Below are positions 25,196 to 33,095 of a stretch of 39,027 nt of DNA, piece by piece. Position 1 is the first letter of the stretch. Each line of letters opens with the position of its first letter. This DNA is from Burkholderiales bacterium. GTDB taxonomy: Bacteria > Pseudomonadota > Gammaproteobacteria > Burkholderiales > Burkholderiaceae_C. The notes below the pieces were generated by a model. It did no database searches. It had not been told where the DNA came from and saw only the letters and a program-made list of their open reading frames with translations. The position numbers were made by a program, and so were the translations under genes. The DNA lies in assembly GCA_021414305.1 (NCBI GenBank), contig JAIOOS010000002.1, forward strand, positions 1 through 39,027. The letters are read 5' to 3'.

Positions 25196-25235
25196 TCGGT
25201 AGGTCCTTGTCTGTCTGTCTGAAGGCCGGCTTCGC

Positions 25236-25796
25236 TCAGGGCCTGGCCGGACACGCGACGGTGGCACCGTTCGCGTCGAAGCACAGGGTCGAGCGCGTGC
25301 GACCCGTGTCCTTGCTGTAGCTCGACGTCGTCGTCGCGCTGTTGCCGGTGGCCGCGCTGGTGACCGAGGTGGTGCGGCTTTGCGTCGTGTTGCCGCTCGC
25401 GTCGCGGCTGGCGCTGCCCTCGCTGCTGACGCTGCCGCGCCCCCCCTCTGCCTGCATGGCGCTGCGGTGCGAGGCCGAGCCGTCGGCGTTGACGGTGGTC
25501 GTGCCGGCGCGGGCGCCCCGGCCGCCGTTCGGGCCGCGCACCGCCGCACCGCTCACGGCCGTGGCATTGCCCTGCCCGTCCGTCTTCAGCGCCCGGCCGC
25601 GCAGCGCGACACCCCCCTCCGGGCCGCGCCAGCCGGTGACGCCGCCGGCGGTGGCGCCGCCCTCGGGGTTCAGCCGGACGACGCGACGGCTCGCTGCCGC
25701 GGCCGGTTCGGCAGCGGCGACCCCGAGCGAGCAGCCGAAGAGAACAGCGCTCAAGGCGCCAAGCAAGGCGATGCGGTTCATGTCGAGTTTCTGCAT
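25236..25796 (-). CDS. Secreted Gly/Ser/Thr/Ala-rich protein of unknown function
   Basis: The 186-residue ORF starts MQKLDMNRIALLGALSAVLF, a signal peptide probably cut after VAAA; the Cys in LFGCS could alternatively be a weak lipobox. An ATG five codons downstream is a second start candidate. The mature part is low-complexity, with recurring Gly-Asn/Asp-Gly-type turns (EGGATAGG, RGPEGG, RGPNGG, DGQGNAT, NADGSAS, DASGNTT), and ends with a Cys pair in LCFDANGATVACP. No family is recognised. It faces the OmpR-type regulator across 191 bases and may be under its control. Confidence 0.7.
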   Translation of the reverse strand: MQKLDMNRIALLGALSAVLFGCSLGVAAAEPAAAASRRVVRLNPEGGATAGGVTGWRGPEGGVALRGRALKTDGQGNATAVSGAAVRGPNGGRGARAGTTTVNADGSASHRSAMQAEGGRGSVSSEGSASRDASGNTTQSRTTSVTSAATGNSATTTSSYSKDTGRTRSTLCFDANGATVACPARP

Positions 25797-25882
25797 GGGG
25801 TGGCTGCGCCTGCAGCGATTGCGCTCACTCTCGCCGGACGGCGTCAACGCCCGGTTGCTGCGCACCGGTCAATGGTGAGCAA

Positions 25883-25919
25883 CGATGACAGCGGCACCGC
25901 GCTGTCATCGATTGTCATC
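25883..25919. promoter_or_regulatory. Palindrome plus direct repeat upstream of the OmpR-type regulator
   Basis: CGATGACAGCG (25883-25893) and CGCTGTCATCG (25900-25910) form a perfect 11-bp inverted repeat with a 6-base centre. The right arm also begins a direct repeat TGTCATC at 25903-25909 and 25913-25919, spaced exactly 10 bases. OmpR-family regulators bind tandem half-sites with this spacing. It lies in the divergent interval between the secreted-protein gene and the regulator gene, so it may serve both. Assignment is inferred. Confidence 0.5.
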
Positions 25920-25952
25920 AATTCGCCGACCCCGCCCGCGGCGCCGCGCCGC

Positions 25953-25958
25953 TACGAT
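25953..25958 (+). promoter_or_regulatory. Possible -10 element of the OmpR/EnvZ-type operon
   Basis: TACGAT lies 29 bases before the regulator ATG. No -35-like hexamer stands 16-18 bases upstream. The direct repeats at 25903-25919 would lie around -60 to -45 relative to a start near 25965, a position suited to an activator. Confidence 0.3.
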
Positions 25959-25987
25959 CGGCTCGCCTTCGCACTGGAGATCCCGCG

Positions 25988-26719
25988 ATGACCGACGCGC
26001 TGGCCCGCGTGCTCGTGGCCGACGACGACGCCGACCTGCGCGACCTGCTGCAGCGCTACCTCGGCGACCAGGGCTGCGCGGTGCGCACGGTCGAGGGCGC
26101 CGAGCCGCTCGAGAAGCTCCTCGCCCGCGAGCGCTTCGACGTGCTCGTGCTCGACGTGATGATGCCGGGCGAAGACGGCCTGTCGATCTGTCGGCGCCTG
26201 CGCGCCCAGGGCGAGACGATTCCGATCGTCATGCTTACGGCGCGCGGCGATCCGCTCGATCGCATCATCGGCCTCGAGATGGGCGCCGACGACTACCTGG
26301 CCAAGCCGTTCACGCCGCGCGAGCTGCTGGCGCGCATCCATGCGCTGGTGCGGCGCCAGCGGATGCTCGGCGCGCACAGCGGGCCGGCGGCCAGCGAAGG
26401 CGTGGTCCGCTTCGGCGCGCACGCGCTGCACCTGGGCGAGCGCCGCCTCGAGCGCGACGGCGTCGACGTGGCGCTGACGAGCGCCGAGTTCGCCCTGCTG
26501 CGCGCCTTCGCCCGGCATCCGAACCGGCCGCTCGGCCGCGACCGCCTGATCGAGCTGGCGCACGGCCCCGAACACGAAGCCACCGAGCGCAGCATCGACG
26601 TGCTGGTGATGCGGCTGCGCCGCCTGGTCGAGGCCCACCCGGCGACGCCGCGCCACATCCAGACCGTGTGGGGCGTGGGCTACGTGTTCGTGCCCGAAGG
26701 CGGCGGCGCGCCCTCATGA
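25988..26719 (+). CDS. OmpR-family response regulator
   Basis: The 243-residue regulator has a receiver domain with acidic pocket D12-D14, phospho-acceptor D56 (VLVLDVMMPG), T in MLTARG and the invariant Lys in YLAKPF. The C-terminal winged helix (about 140-236) shows LTSAEFALLRAFARHPNRPLGRDRLIEL in outline and the recognition element RSIDVLVMRLRRLVE, closing with VWGVGYVFVP. A GGAG Shine-Dalgarno precedes the start. Its TGA overlaps the kinase ATG (ATGA). OmpR subfamily membership is clear; the target genes are not. Confidence 0.96.
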   Translation: MTDALARVLVADDDADLRDLLQRYLGDQGCAVRTVEGAEPLEKLLARERFDVLVLDVMMPGEDGLSICRRLRAQGETIPIVMLTARGDPLDRIIGLEMGADDYLAKPFTPRELLARIHALVRRQRMLGAHSGPAASEGVVRFGAHALHLGERRLERDGVDVALTSAEFALLRAFARHPNRPLGRDRLIELAHGPEHEATERSIDVLVMRLRRLVEAHPATPRHIQTVWGVGYVFVPEGGGAPS

Positions 26720-28029
26720 CGCTCTGGCCGAAGAGCCTGGTCGGCCGCAACGCACTGCTGCTCGTCGGCCTGATCCTGCTCGCGCAGCTCGTCAGCGGCC
26801 TGCTGATCCGCGAGCTGATCATCAAGCCGCGCGTCGACCAGATCGCCGATTCGGTGGCGCGCAACATCACCGCCATCCGCGCCGGACTGCAGGCGCTGCC
26901 CGAAGCCGACCGCGCCGCCTTCCTCGACGCCTTTCGCCAGGCTGGCCGCGATCCGACCCGGGACGCCGAGGATGCCGGCGAGGAACCGCGCGGCCTGATG
27001 ACGCTCGAGCGCCTGTTCGTCCGCTCGGTCTCGGCCCGCCTGGCCGCCAACGACACCGAGGTGATCTGGCGGCGCGACGGGCGCAGCCTGGCGCTGCATC
27101 TGCGCATCGACGGCCGCGGCTACTGGCTGCCCTTGCCCGACGTGCTGCCGACCCGCGAGCAGACCGGCGCCTGGCTGGTCGCCTCGCTCGCCTCGGCGCT
27201 GCTCGCCCTGCTCGGCGCGCTGGCGATCCAGCGCCGGATCCAGCGGCCGCTCGGCGCGCTGGTCGACGCCACCGCAGCGCTCGGCCGCGGCAAGCGGCCG
27301 CCGCCGCTCGGTGAAGACGGGCCGACCGAGATCGCCACCGTGAGCCGCAGCTTCAACGAGCTGGTGCGCAGCCTCGAGGCAATCGAGCGCGAGCGTGCGC
27401 TGATGCTGGCCGGCGTGTCGCACGACCTGCGCACTCCTCTCACCAAGCTGCGCCTGGGCGTCGAGATCCTGGCTGGCGAGAGCGATCCCGGCATCGCCGC
27501 CAGCCTGCACCGCAGCGTCGCCGAGATGGACGCGGTGATCGGCCAGTTCCTCGATTTCGCGCGCGTCGACGACAGCGCGGTGCCGACCGAGAGCCTGACG
27601 ATGGCCTCCCTGGCGCGCGACATCGCCGCGTCCTTCGCCGACCAGGGGCACGCGCTCGAGGTCGATGCGGGGCCGGGGCCGGCGGTGTCGATGCGCGCGG
27701 CGCTGGTTCGCCGCGCCGCGGTCAACCTGGTCGAGAACGCGCTGCGCCACGGCCGGCCGCCGGTCCGCCTGGCGACCGGCAGCGACGCGGCCTCGGTCTG
27801 GTTCGAGGTCACCGACGCCGGCGCTGGAATTCCCGCGGCCGAGATCGAGGCGGTGAAGCAGCCGTTCCGGCGCACCGGCGCGGCCCGCAGCGGCGCGCCC
27901 GGCGCGGGTCTCGGCCTGGCGATCGTCGAGCGCGTCGCGCGCACCCACGGCGGCAGCCTCGAGCTCGCCGCCGCCGAGCCGCACGGCCTGCGGGCGCGGC
28001 TGCGCCTGCCGAAACACCCGCCCGCCTGA
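26716..28029 (+). CDS. EnvZ-like sensor histidine kinase
   Basis: The 437-residue inner-membrane kinase has a first transmembrane helix at about residues 12-35, a periplasmic segment to about 150, and a second helix (TGAWLVASLASALLALLGAL). A HAMP region follows (RPLGALVDATAALGRG). The H-box VSHDLRTPLTKLRL places the phospho-His at H236. The N-box is NLVENALRHG, and G-boxes are DAGAGIP and GAGLGLAIVERV. It is translationally coupled to the upstream OmpR-type regulator, its evident partner. The signal sensed is unknown. Confidence 0.95.
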   Translation: MTLWPKSLVGRNALLLVGLILLAQLVSGLLIRELIIKPRVDQIADSVARNITAIRAGLQALPEADRAAFLDAFRQAGRDPTRDAEDAGEEPRGLMTLERLFVRSVSARLAANDTEVIWRRDGRSLALHLRIDGRGYWLPLPDVLPTREQTGAWLVASLASALLALLGALAIQRRIQRPLGALVDATAALGRGKRPPPLGEDGPTEIATVSRSFNELVRSLEAIERERALMLAGVSHDLRTPLTKLRLGVEILAGESDPGIAASLHRSVAEMDAVIGQFLDFARVDDSAVPTESLTMASLARDIAASFADQGHALEVDAGPGPAVSMRAALVRRAAVNLVENALRHGRPPVRLATGSDAASVWFEVTDAGAGIPAAEIEAVKQPFRRTGAARSGAPGAGLGLAIVERVARTHGGSLELAAAEPHGLRARLRLPKHPPA

Positions 28030-28064
28030 GAGACCGGACGGGCGCCGCGCGGGCGGCGAGTGCC

Positions 28065-28070
28065 TACACT
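28065..28070 (+). promoter_or_regulatory. -10-like hexamer placed for a leaderless transcript
   Basis: TACACT ends 6 bases before the ATG at 28077 of the second oxidoreductase gene. No Shine-Dalgarno is present between. The distance fits transcription starting at or next to the A of the ATG. No good -35 is seen in the GC-rich sequence upstream. Confidence 0.4.
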
Positions 28071-28076
28071 GTCGGC

Positions 28077-31000
28077 ATGAACGCACCCCTTCCCGACGCG
28101 GTTCGCAAGGCGCTCGAAAGCGTCACGCTCGACGACAAGTACAGCCTCGAGCACGGCCGGGCCTTCATGAGCGGCACCCAGGCGCTGGTCCGCCTGCCGC
28201 TCCTGCAGAAGAAGCGCGACGCGATGTTCGGCCTGAAGACCGGCGGCTTCATCAGCGGCTACCGCGGCTCGCCGCTCGGCGGCTACGACCAGGCGCTGTG
28301 GCAGGCCAAGGCCCATCTCGCGGCCCAGGACATCGTCTTCCAGCCGGGCGTGAACGAGGAGCTCGGCGCGACCGCGGTCTGGGGCACGCAGCAGCTCGAC
28401 CTCTATCCCGAATCGAAGCGCTTCGACGGCGTGTTCGGCATCTGGTACGGCAAGGGCCCCGGCGTCGACCGCTGCTCCGACGTCTTCAAGCACGCCAACA
28501 TGGCCGGCACGGCGAAGCACGGCGGCGTGATCGCGCTCGCCGGCGACGACCACATCGCCAAGAGCTCGACCGCGGCGCACCAGAGCGACCACATCTTCAA
28601 GGCCTGCGGCCTGCCGGTGTTCTTCCCCTCGAGCGTGCAGGACATCCTCGACATGGGCCTGCACGCCTTCGCGATGAGCCGCTTCGCCGGCGTCTGGTCG
28701 GGGGTGAAGACGATCCAGGAGATCGTCGAGTCGTCGGCCAGCGTCTCGGTCGACCCGGACCGGGTCGACATCATCCTGCCCGAGGATTTCCAGATGCCGC
28801 CGGGCGGCCTGCACATCCGCTGGCCCGACGCGCCGCTCGAGCAGGAAGCGCGGCTGATGAACTACAAGTGGTACGCCGCCCTCGCCTACGTGCGCGCCAA
28901 CCGCCTGAACCACAACGTGATCGAGGGGCCGCACGACCGCTTCGGCATCATCGCCTCGGGCAAGGCCTACAACGACACCCGCCAGGCGCTCTCGGACCTG
29001 GGCCTCGACGACGAGACCTGCCGCCGGATCGGCGTCCGCCTGCACAAGGTCAACGTCGTCTGGCCGCTCGAGGCGACGATCACCCGCGACTTCGCGCTCG
29101 GCCTGGAGGAGATCCTGGTCGTCGAGGAGAAGCGCCAGGTCATCGAGTACCAGGTCAAGGAACAGCTCTACGGCTGGCGGCCCGACGTGCGGCCGCACGT
29201 GCTCGGCAAGTTCGACGAATCGGAGAGCGACGAGGCCGGCGGCGAATGGGGCCAGGCCAACCCGTCGCAGCACTGGCTGCTGCGCGCCCAGGCCGACCTC
29301 ACGCCCTCGATCATCGCCAGGGCGATCGCCCGGCGGCTGGCCAAGCTCGGCGTCGACGCCGACGTCTCGGCGCGGATGACGCTGCGGGTGGCGCTGATCG
29401 AGGCCAAGGAGCAGAGCCTGGTCGTCACCACGGTCGCGGGCGCCGCGGCCGCCGGCCCCGAGCGGGCGCCGTGGTTCTGCAGCGGCTGCCCGCACAACAC
29501 CTCGACCAAGGTGCCCGAAGGCTCGCGCGCCGTCGCCGGCATCGGCTGCCACTACATGGCGGTCTGGATGGACCGCTCGACGGTGAGCTTCAGCCAGATG
29601 GGCGGGGAAGGCGTGTCCTGGATCGGCCAGGCGCCCTTCACCACCGACAGGCACATCTTCGCCAACCTCGGCGACGGCACCTACTTCCACTCCGGCCTCC
29701 TGGCGGTGCGGCAGTCGATCGCCGCCAAGGTCAACATCACCTACAAGATCCTGTTCAACGACGCGGTGGCGATGACCGGCGGCCAGCCGATCGACGGCAC
29801 GCTCCGGGTGCCGGAGATGACGCGCGAGCTCGAGGCCGAGGGCGCGAAGCGGGTCGTCGTCGTCACCGACGAGCCGGAGAAGTACGAACCCTCGGAGATC
29901 AAGGCGCGGCTCGCGCCCGGCGTGACGGTGCATCACCGCGACGACCTCGACGCCATCCAGAAGGAGCTGCGCGAGGTCGAGGGCTGCACCGTCATCGTCT
30001 ACGACCAGACCTGCGCCACCGAGAAGCGCCGGCGCCGCAAGCGCGGCACGATGGAAGACCCGGCCCGCCGGGTCGTCATCAACGAGCTGGTCTGCGAAGG
30101 CTGCGGCGACTGCTCGGTGCAGTCGAACTGCCTCTCGGTCGAGCCGATCGAGACCGAGTTCGGGCGCAAGCGCCGGATCAACCAGAACACCTGCAACAAG
30201 GACTACTCCTGCCTGAAGGGCTTCTGCCCGAGCTTCGTCACGGTCGAGGGCGGCAAGCTGAAGAGCGGCAAGAAGGGCGGCGCCTCGCGGCCGCGGCTCT
30301 CGAGCGTGGGCACACCGCCCGACCCGGTGCTGCCGGTAGCGGAAAGGCCCTGGGGCATCGTCGTCGCCGGCGTCGGCGGCACCGGCGTGATCACCATCGG
30401 CCAGCTCCTCGGCATGGCCGCGCACCTCGAAGGCAAGGGCATCGTCACGCAGGACGCGGCCGGCCTGGCGCAAAAGGGCGGCGCGACCTGGAGCCACATC
30501 CAGATCGCCAACCGGCCCGAGGCGATCTTCTCGACCAAGGTCGGCACCGCCGAGGCCGACCTCGTGATCGGCTGCGACCCGATCGTCGCCGCCAACAAGG
30601 CCTCGCTCGCCGTGATGCGCGCCGGCCGGACCTACGTCGCCCTCAACACCCACGCGACGCCGACCGCGGCCTTCGTCAGCGACCCGGACTGGCAGTTCCC
30701 CGCCGGCAAGTGCGAATCGCTGGTGCTCGAGGCGGTGGGGCCCCAGCACATCGGCAAGCTCGACGCCGATGCGCTCGCCGTGCAGCTGCTCGGCGACTCG
30801 ATCTACACCAACCCGCTGATGCTCGGCTACGCCTGGCAGCAGGGTCGCATTCCGCTCAGCCACGCGGCGCTGATGCGGGCGATCGAGCTCAACGGCGTGC
30901 AGGTCGAGAACAACAAGGCGGCCTTCGAATGGGGCCGCCGCGCCGCTGCCGAGCCGAAGGAGGTGAAGGCGCTGGTCCGCACCGGCCAGGTGATCGAGCT

Positions 31001-31805
31001 GGTGAAGCGCTCGACCAACCTCGACGACATGATCGCCAAGCGGGTCGAGTTCCTCACCGCCTACCAGAACGCCGCCTACGCCGAGCAGTACAGGCGCTTC
31101 GTCGACACGGTGCGCGGCAAGGAAGCCGAGCTCGTGTTCTCGCGCACCGCTACTCGGCCGGACGCAGCCAAGCCGAGCACCAAGCTGACCGAGGCGGTGG
31201 CCCGCTACCTCTTCAAGCTCATGGCCTACAAGGACGAGTACGAGGTCGCGCGGCTGCACAGCGACACCAGGTTCCTGGAGAAGGTCGCCTCCCAGTTCGA
31301 AGGCACGCTCGGCAAGGACTTCCAGCTCGCCTATCACCTCGCGCCGCCGGCGATCGCCAGGCGCAACGACAAGGGCGAGCTACAGAAGCAGAAGTTCGGG
31401 CCGTGGATGCTCTCGGCGTTTCGCGTCCTTGCCCGCTTGAAGGGCCTGCGCGGCACCGCCTTCGATCCGTTCGGCCGGACCGAGGAGCGCCGCACCGAGC
31501 GGGCGCTGATCGTCGAGTACCGCGAGTCCCTCGAGGAAGTGCTGCGCACGCTCGGGCCCGCCAACCTGGCCCTGGCGGTCGAGATCGCGCGGGTGCCGGA
31601 AATGATCCGCGGCTACGGCCACGTCAAGCAGCGCCACCTCGACGCGGCCCGGCCGAAGTGGGACGCGCTCATGGCCGACTGGCGCGCCGGACCGCTGCGC
31701 ATCGGCGCGCCGCCCGCCGACCCGCTGTTCGCGCCGACCGGCCCGCAGGACGACCTGGACACCTTGCCGCTGACGCAGTCGCTCGACTCCCGGTCGCCGG
31801 CCTGA
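28077..31805 (+). CDS. Fused indolepyruvate:ferredoxin oxidoreductase, copy 2
   Basis: The 1242-residue paralogue of the enzyme at 6492-10064 has the same order of parts: TPP pyrimidine region (GFISGYRGSPLGGYDQ, NEELGATAVWGTQ), CSGCPHNTSTKVPEG near residue 468, GDGTYFHSG, cluster segment near 671-720 (CEGCGDCSVQSNC, TCNKDYSC, GFCPSF), gamma-type domain from GVGGTGVITIG near 764, and DUF6537-type end. It would oxidatively decarboxylate a 2-oxoacid with ferredoxin as acceptor. It lies between an OmpR/EnvZ-type operon and convergent pldA. The copies differ in many positions, e.g. VTQDAAGLAQKGGATWSH here against SVLDFMGFAQKGGSVLSF, suggesting different substrates. Confidence 0.93.
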   Translation: MNAPLPDAVRKALESVTLDDKYSLEHGRAFMSGTQALVRLPLLQKKRDAMFGLKTGGFISGYRGSPLGGYDQALWQAKAHLAAQDIVFQPGVNEELGATAVWGTQQLDLYPESKRFDGVFGIWYGKGPGVDRCSDVFKHANMAGTAKHGGVIALAGDDHIAKSSTAAHQSDHIFKACGLPVFFPSSVQDILDMGLHAFAMSRFAGVWSGVKTIQEIVESSASVSVDPDRVDIILPEDFQMPPGGLHIRWPDAPLEQEARLMNYKWYAALAYVRANRLNHNVIEGPHDRFGIIASGKAYNDTRQALSDLGLDDETCRRIGVRLHKVNVVWPLEATITRDFALGLEEILVVEEKRQVIEYQVKEQLYGWRPDVRPHVLGKFDESESDEAGGEWGQANPSQHWLLRAQADLTPSIIARAIARRLAKLGVDADVSARMTLRVALIEAKEQSLVVTTVAGAAAAGPERAPWFCSGCPHNTSTKVPEGSRAVAGIGCHYMAVWMDRSTVSFSQMGGEGVSWIGQAPFTTDRHIFANLGDGTYFHSGLLAVRQSIAAKVNITYKILFNDAVAMTGGQPIDGTLRVPEMTRELEAEGAKRVVVVTDEPEKYEPSEIKARLAPGVTVHHRDDLDAIQKELREVEGCTVIVYDQTCATEKRRRRKRGTMEDPARRVVINELVCEGCGDCSVQSNCLSVEPIETEFGRKRRINQNTCNKDYSCLKGFCPSFVTVEGGKLKSGKKGGASRPRLSSVGTPPDPVLPVAERPWGIVVAGVGGTGVITIGQLLGMAAHLEGKGIVTQDAAGLAQKGGATWSHIQIANRPEAIFSTKVGTAEADLVIGCDPIVAANKASLAVMRAGRTYVALNTHATPTAAFVSDPDWQFPAGKCESLVLEAVGPQHIGKLDADALAVQLLGDSIYTNPLMLGYAWQQGRIPLSHAALMRAIELNGVQVENNKAAFEWGRRAAAEPKEVKALVRTGQVIELVKRSTNLDDMIAKRVEFLTAYQNAAYAEQYRRFVDTVRGKEAELVFSRTATRPDAAKPSTKLTEAVARYLFKLMAYKDEYEVARLHSDTRFLEKVASQFEGTLGKDFQLAYHLAPPAIARRNDKGELQKQKFGPWMLSAFRVLARLKGLRGTAFDPFGRTEERRTERALIVEYRESLEEVLRTLGPANLALAVEIARVPEMIRGYGHVKQRHLDAARPKWDALMADWRAGPLRIGAPPADPLFAPTGPQDDLDTLPLTQSLDSRSPA

Positions 31806-31808
31806 GCC

Positions 31809-32933
31809 TCACCAGCCGAACAGGGTGACGCCGGCGCCGAGCGAGGTCTGCTTGAAGTTGTATTCGATCAGCGACTCGCCGTAGCCGGTGAAGACCTGCG
31901 CATACCAGCGCAGGCCCTTCGGGTCCTTGCGGCTGACCGGCATCGTCCAGTCGAGCTGCAGCGAGCCGCGATGCGCCTTGAAGTTGGTCTTCCAGAGGCC
32001 GCTCAGGGTCATGAAGCCCGGCGTCCAGATGCCGAGCAGCTCGGTCCGGCCGCGGTAGTCGGTGAGGTCGGGGTTGTCGTCCTTGCCGTCGCTCTCGTGC
32101 ATGCGCCAGTTCTGCCGCGCGGTGAGGGCGAAGTCGCCGCGCTCGAGTCCGGCCATCGCATAGACGCGGTTCCAGCTGCGCGAGAACGGCAGCGACTGGC
32201 CGTTGCTCTGGTGGGCGATGCCGATGCCGGCCATCTGGAAGCGGATGCCGCCCGGCAGGGCGTAGCCGGTCGGCACGACATAGAACAGCTCCGGCTCGTG
32301 GTCGGTGGCGCGGAACGGCCGCGAAATGTCGCCGCTGTAGAGCTGCCAGAGCGACTGCTGGGTGTAGGCGAACCAGAGATCGGCGTTCGGCAGGACGAGG
32401 CCCTCGACGAGCTTGGTCCGGACCGATATCTGCAGCTTGGCCTCGATGTCGCGGTAGTCCGGCAACTGCCCGCTGTGCCCGGGCGCGGGCGAGGTCGGCG
32501 AGCTGTTCGCCCGGCTGGTCGCATGCACCGGCAGGAAGTAGCTTGGGCGGTAGCCGTCGAAGTTGAAGATGCCGCGCTTGCGCTCGGGCGTCAGCTCCCA
32601 GAACTGGTCGAGGTACTCGCCCTTGTCGTGCACGGCCCGGGGCTTGCCGGCGGCGTCCGAAGCGGCGCTGGCGACGGCCGGCGCGCCGCCGTCGGCAGCG
32701 GCCGCCTCGCCGCCGCCGCGCACCTTGGGGGCGACGAAGCGGTCGTAGCAGGCGAGCCGCTCGGCGTCCGCCCGCAGCTGGGCGCAGGCCTCGAGCCCGG
32801 CCGGCAGGTGGGCCGGCGCGCTGGCGGCAGCCGCCGCGGATTCGGCCGATCCGGCTTCGGCCGCCGGTACCGACAAGGCGATGAAAGCCGCGGCCAGGCC
32901 AAGGGCCGCCGGTATCGGCAGCGATGCAGTCAT
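31809..32933 (-). CDS. pldA: Outer membrane phospholipase A
   Basis: The 374-residue outer-membrane beta-barrel hydrolyses phospholipids in the outer leaflet. A signal peptide (ending around SVPAAEAG) is followed by an Ala-rich stretch and a CAQLRADAERLACYDR segment common in betaproteobacterial and neisserial PldA. The barrel carries the active site GIAHQSNGQSLPFSRSWNRVY with H241, S243 and N255; the 14-residue spacing of His and Asn equals that of enterobacterial OMPLA. The C-terminal residue is Trp after LFG, suitable for BAM insertion. GGAGGAG stands 8 bases before the ATG. It converges on the second oxidoreductase gene with 3 bases between. Confidence 0.95.
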   Translation of the reverse strand: MTASLPIPAALGLAAAFIALSVPAAEAGSAESAAAAASAPAHLPAGLEACAQLRADAERLACYDRFVAPKVRGGGEAAAADGGAPAVASAASDAAGKPRAVHDKGEYLDQFWELTPERKRGIFNFDGYRPSYFLPVHATSRANSSPTSPAPGHSGQLPDYRDIEAKLQISVRTKLVEGLVLPNADLWFAYTQQSLWQLYSGDISRPFRATDHEPELFYVVPTGYALPGGIRFQMAGIGIAHQSNGQSLPFSRSWNRVYAMAGLERGDFALTARQNWRMHESDGKDDNPDLTDYRGRTELLGIWTPGFMTLSGLWKTNFKAHRGSLQLDWTMPVSRKDPKGLRWYAQVFTGYGESLIEYNFKQTSLGAGVTLFGW

Positions 32934-33095
32934 GGACAAGGTCTCCTCCCTATCGGGTTGCCCGGGTGCCAAGCCCGGGATTGGTTCGTCGGGCGCGTCT
33001 GCAGCCTGTCGCGTCGTCTCGGCACTCCATCGCAGGGCCGTTGGTGGCGCAGGAACCGGCCCGTACAGTGCAGGCAAGCTTGATACCCGCACCCC

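Noticed and set aside
27120..31337. A 1405-codon open frame on the minus strand opposite the second oxidoreductase gene
   Set aside because: It is Arg/Ala/Asp/His-rich with no domain, and mirrors a gene with strong family matches. Long antisense frames are expected in GC-rich DNA.
32961..32979. CCCGGG repeated at 32961-32966 and 32974-32979 between pldA and the LytS-like kinase
   Set aside because: CCCGGG is self-complementary and common in DNA of this composition; the surrounding bases do not extend the symmetry, so it is not called an operator or terminator.
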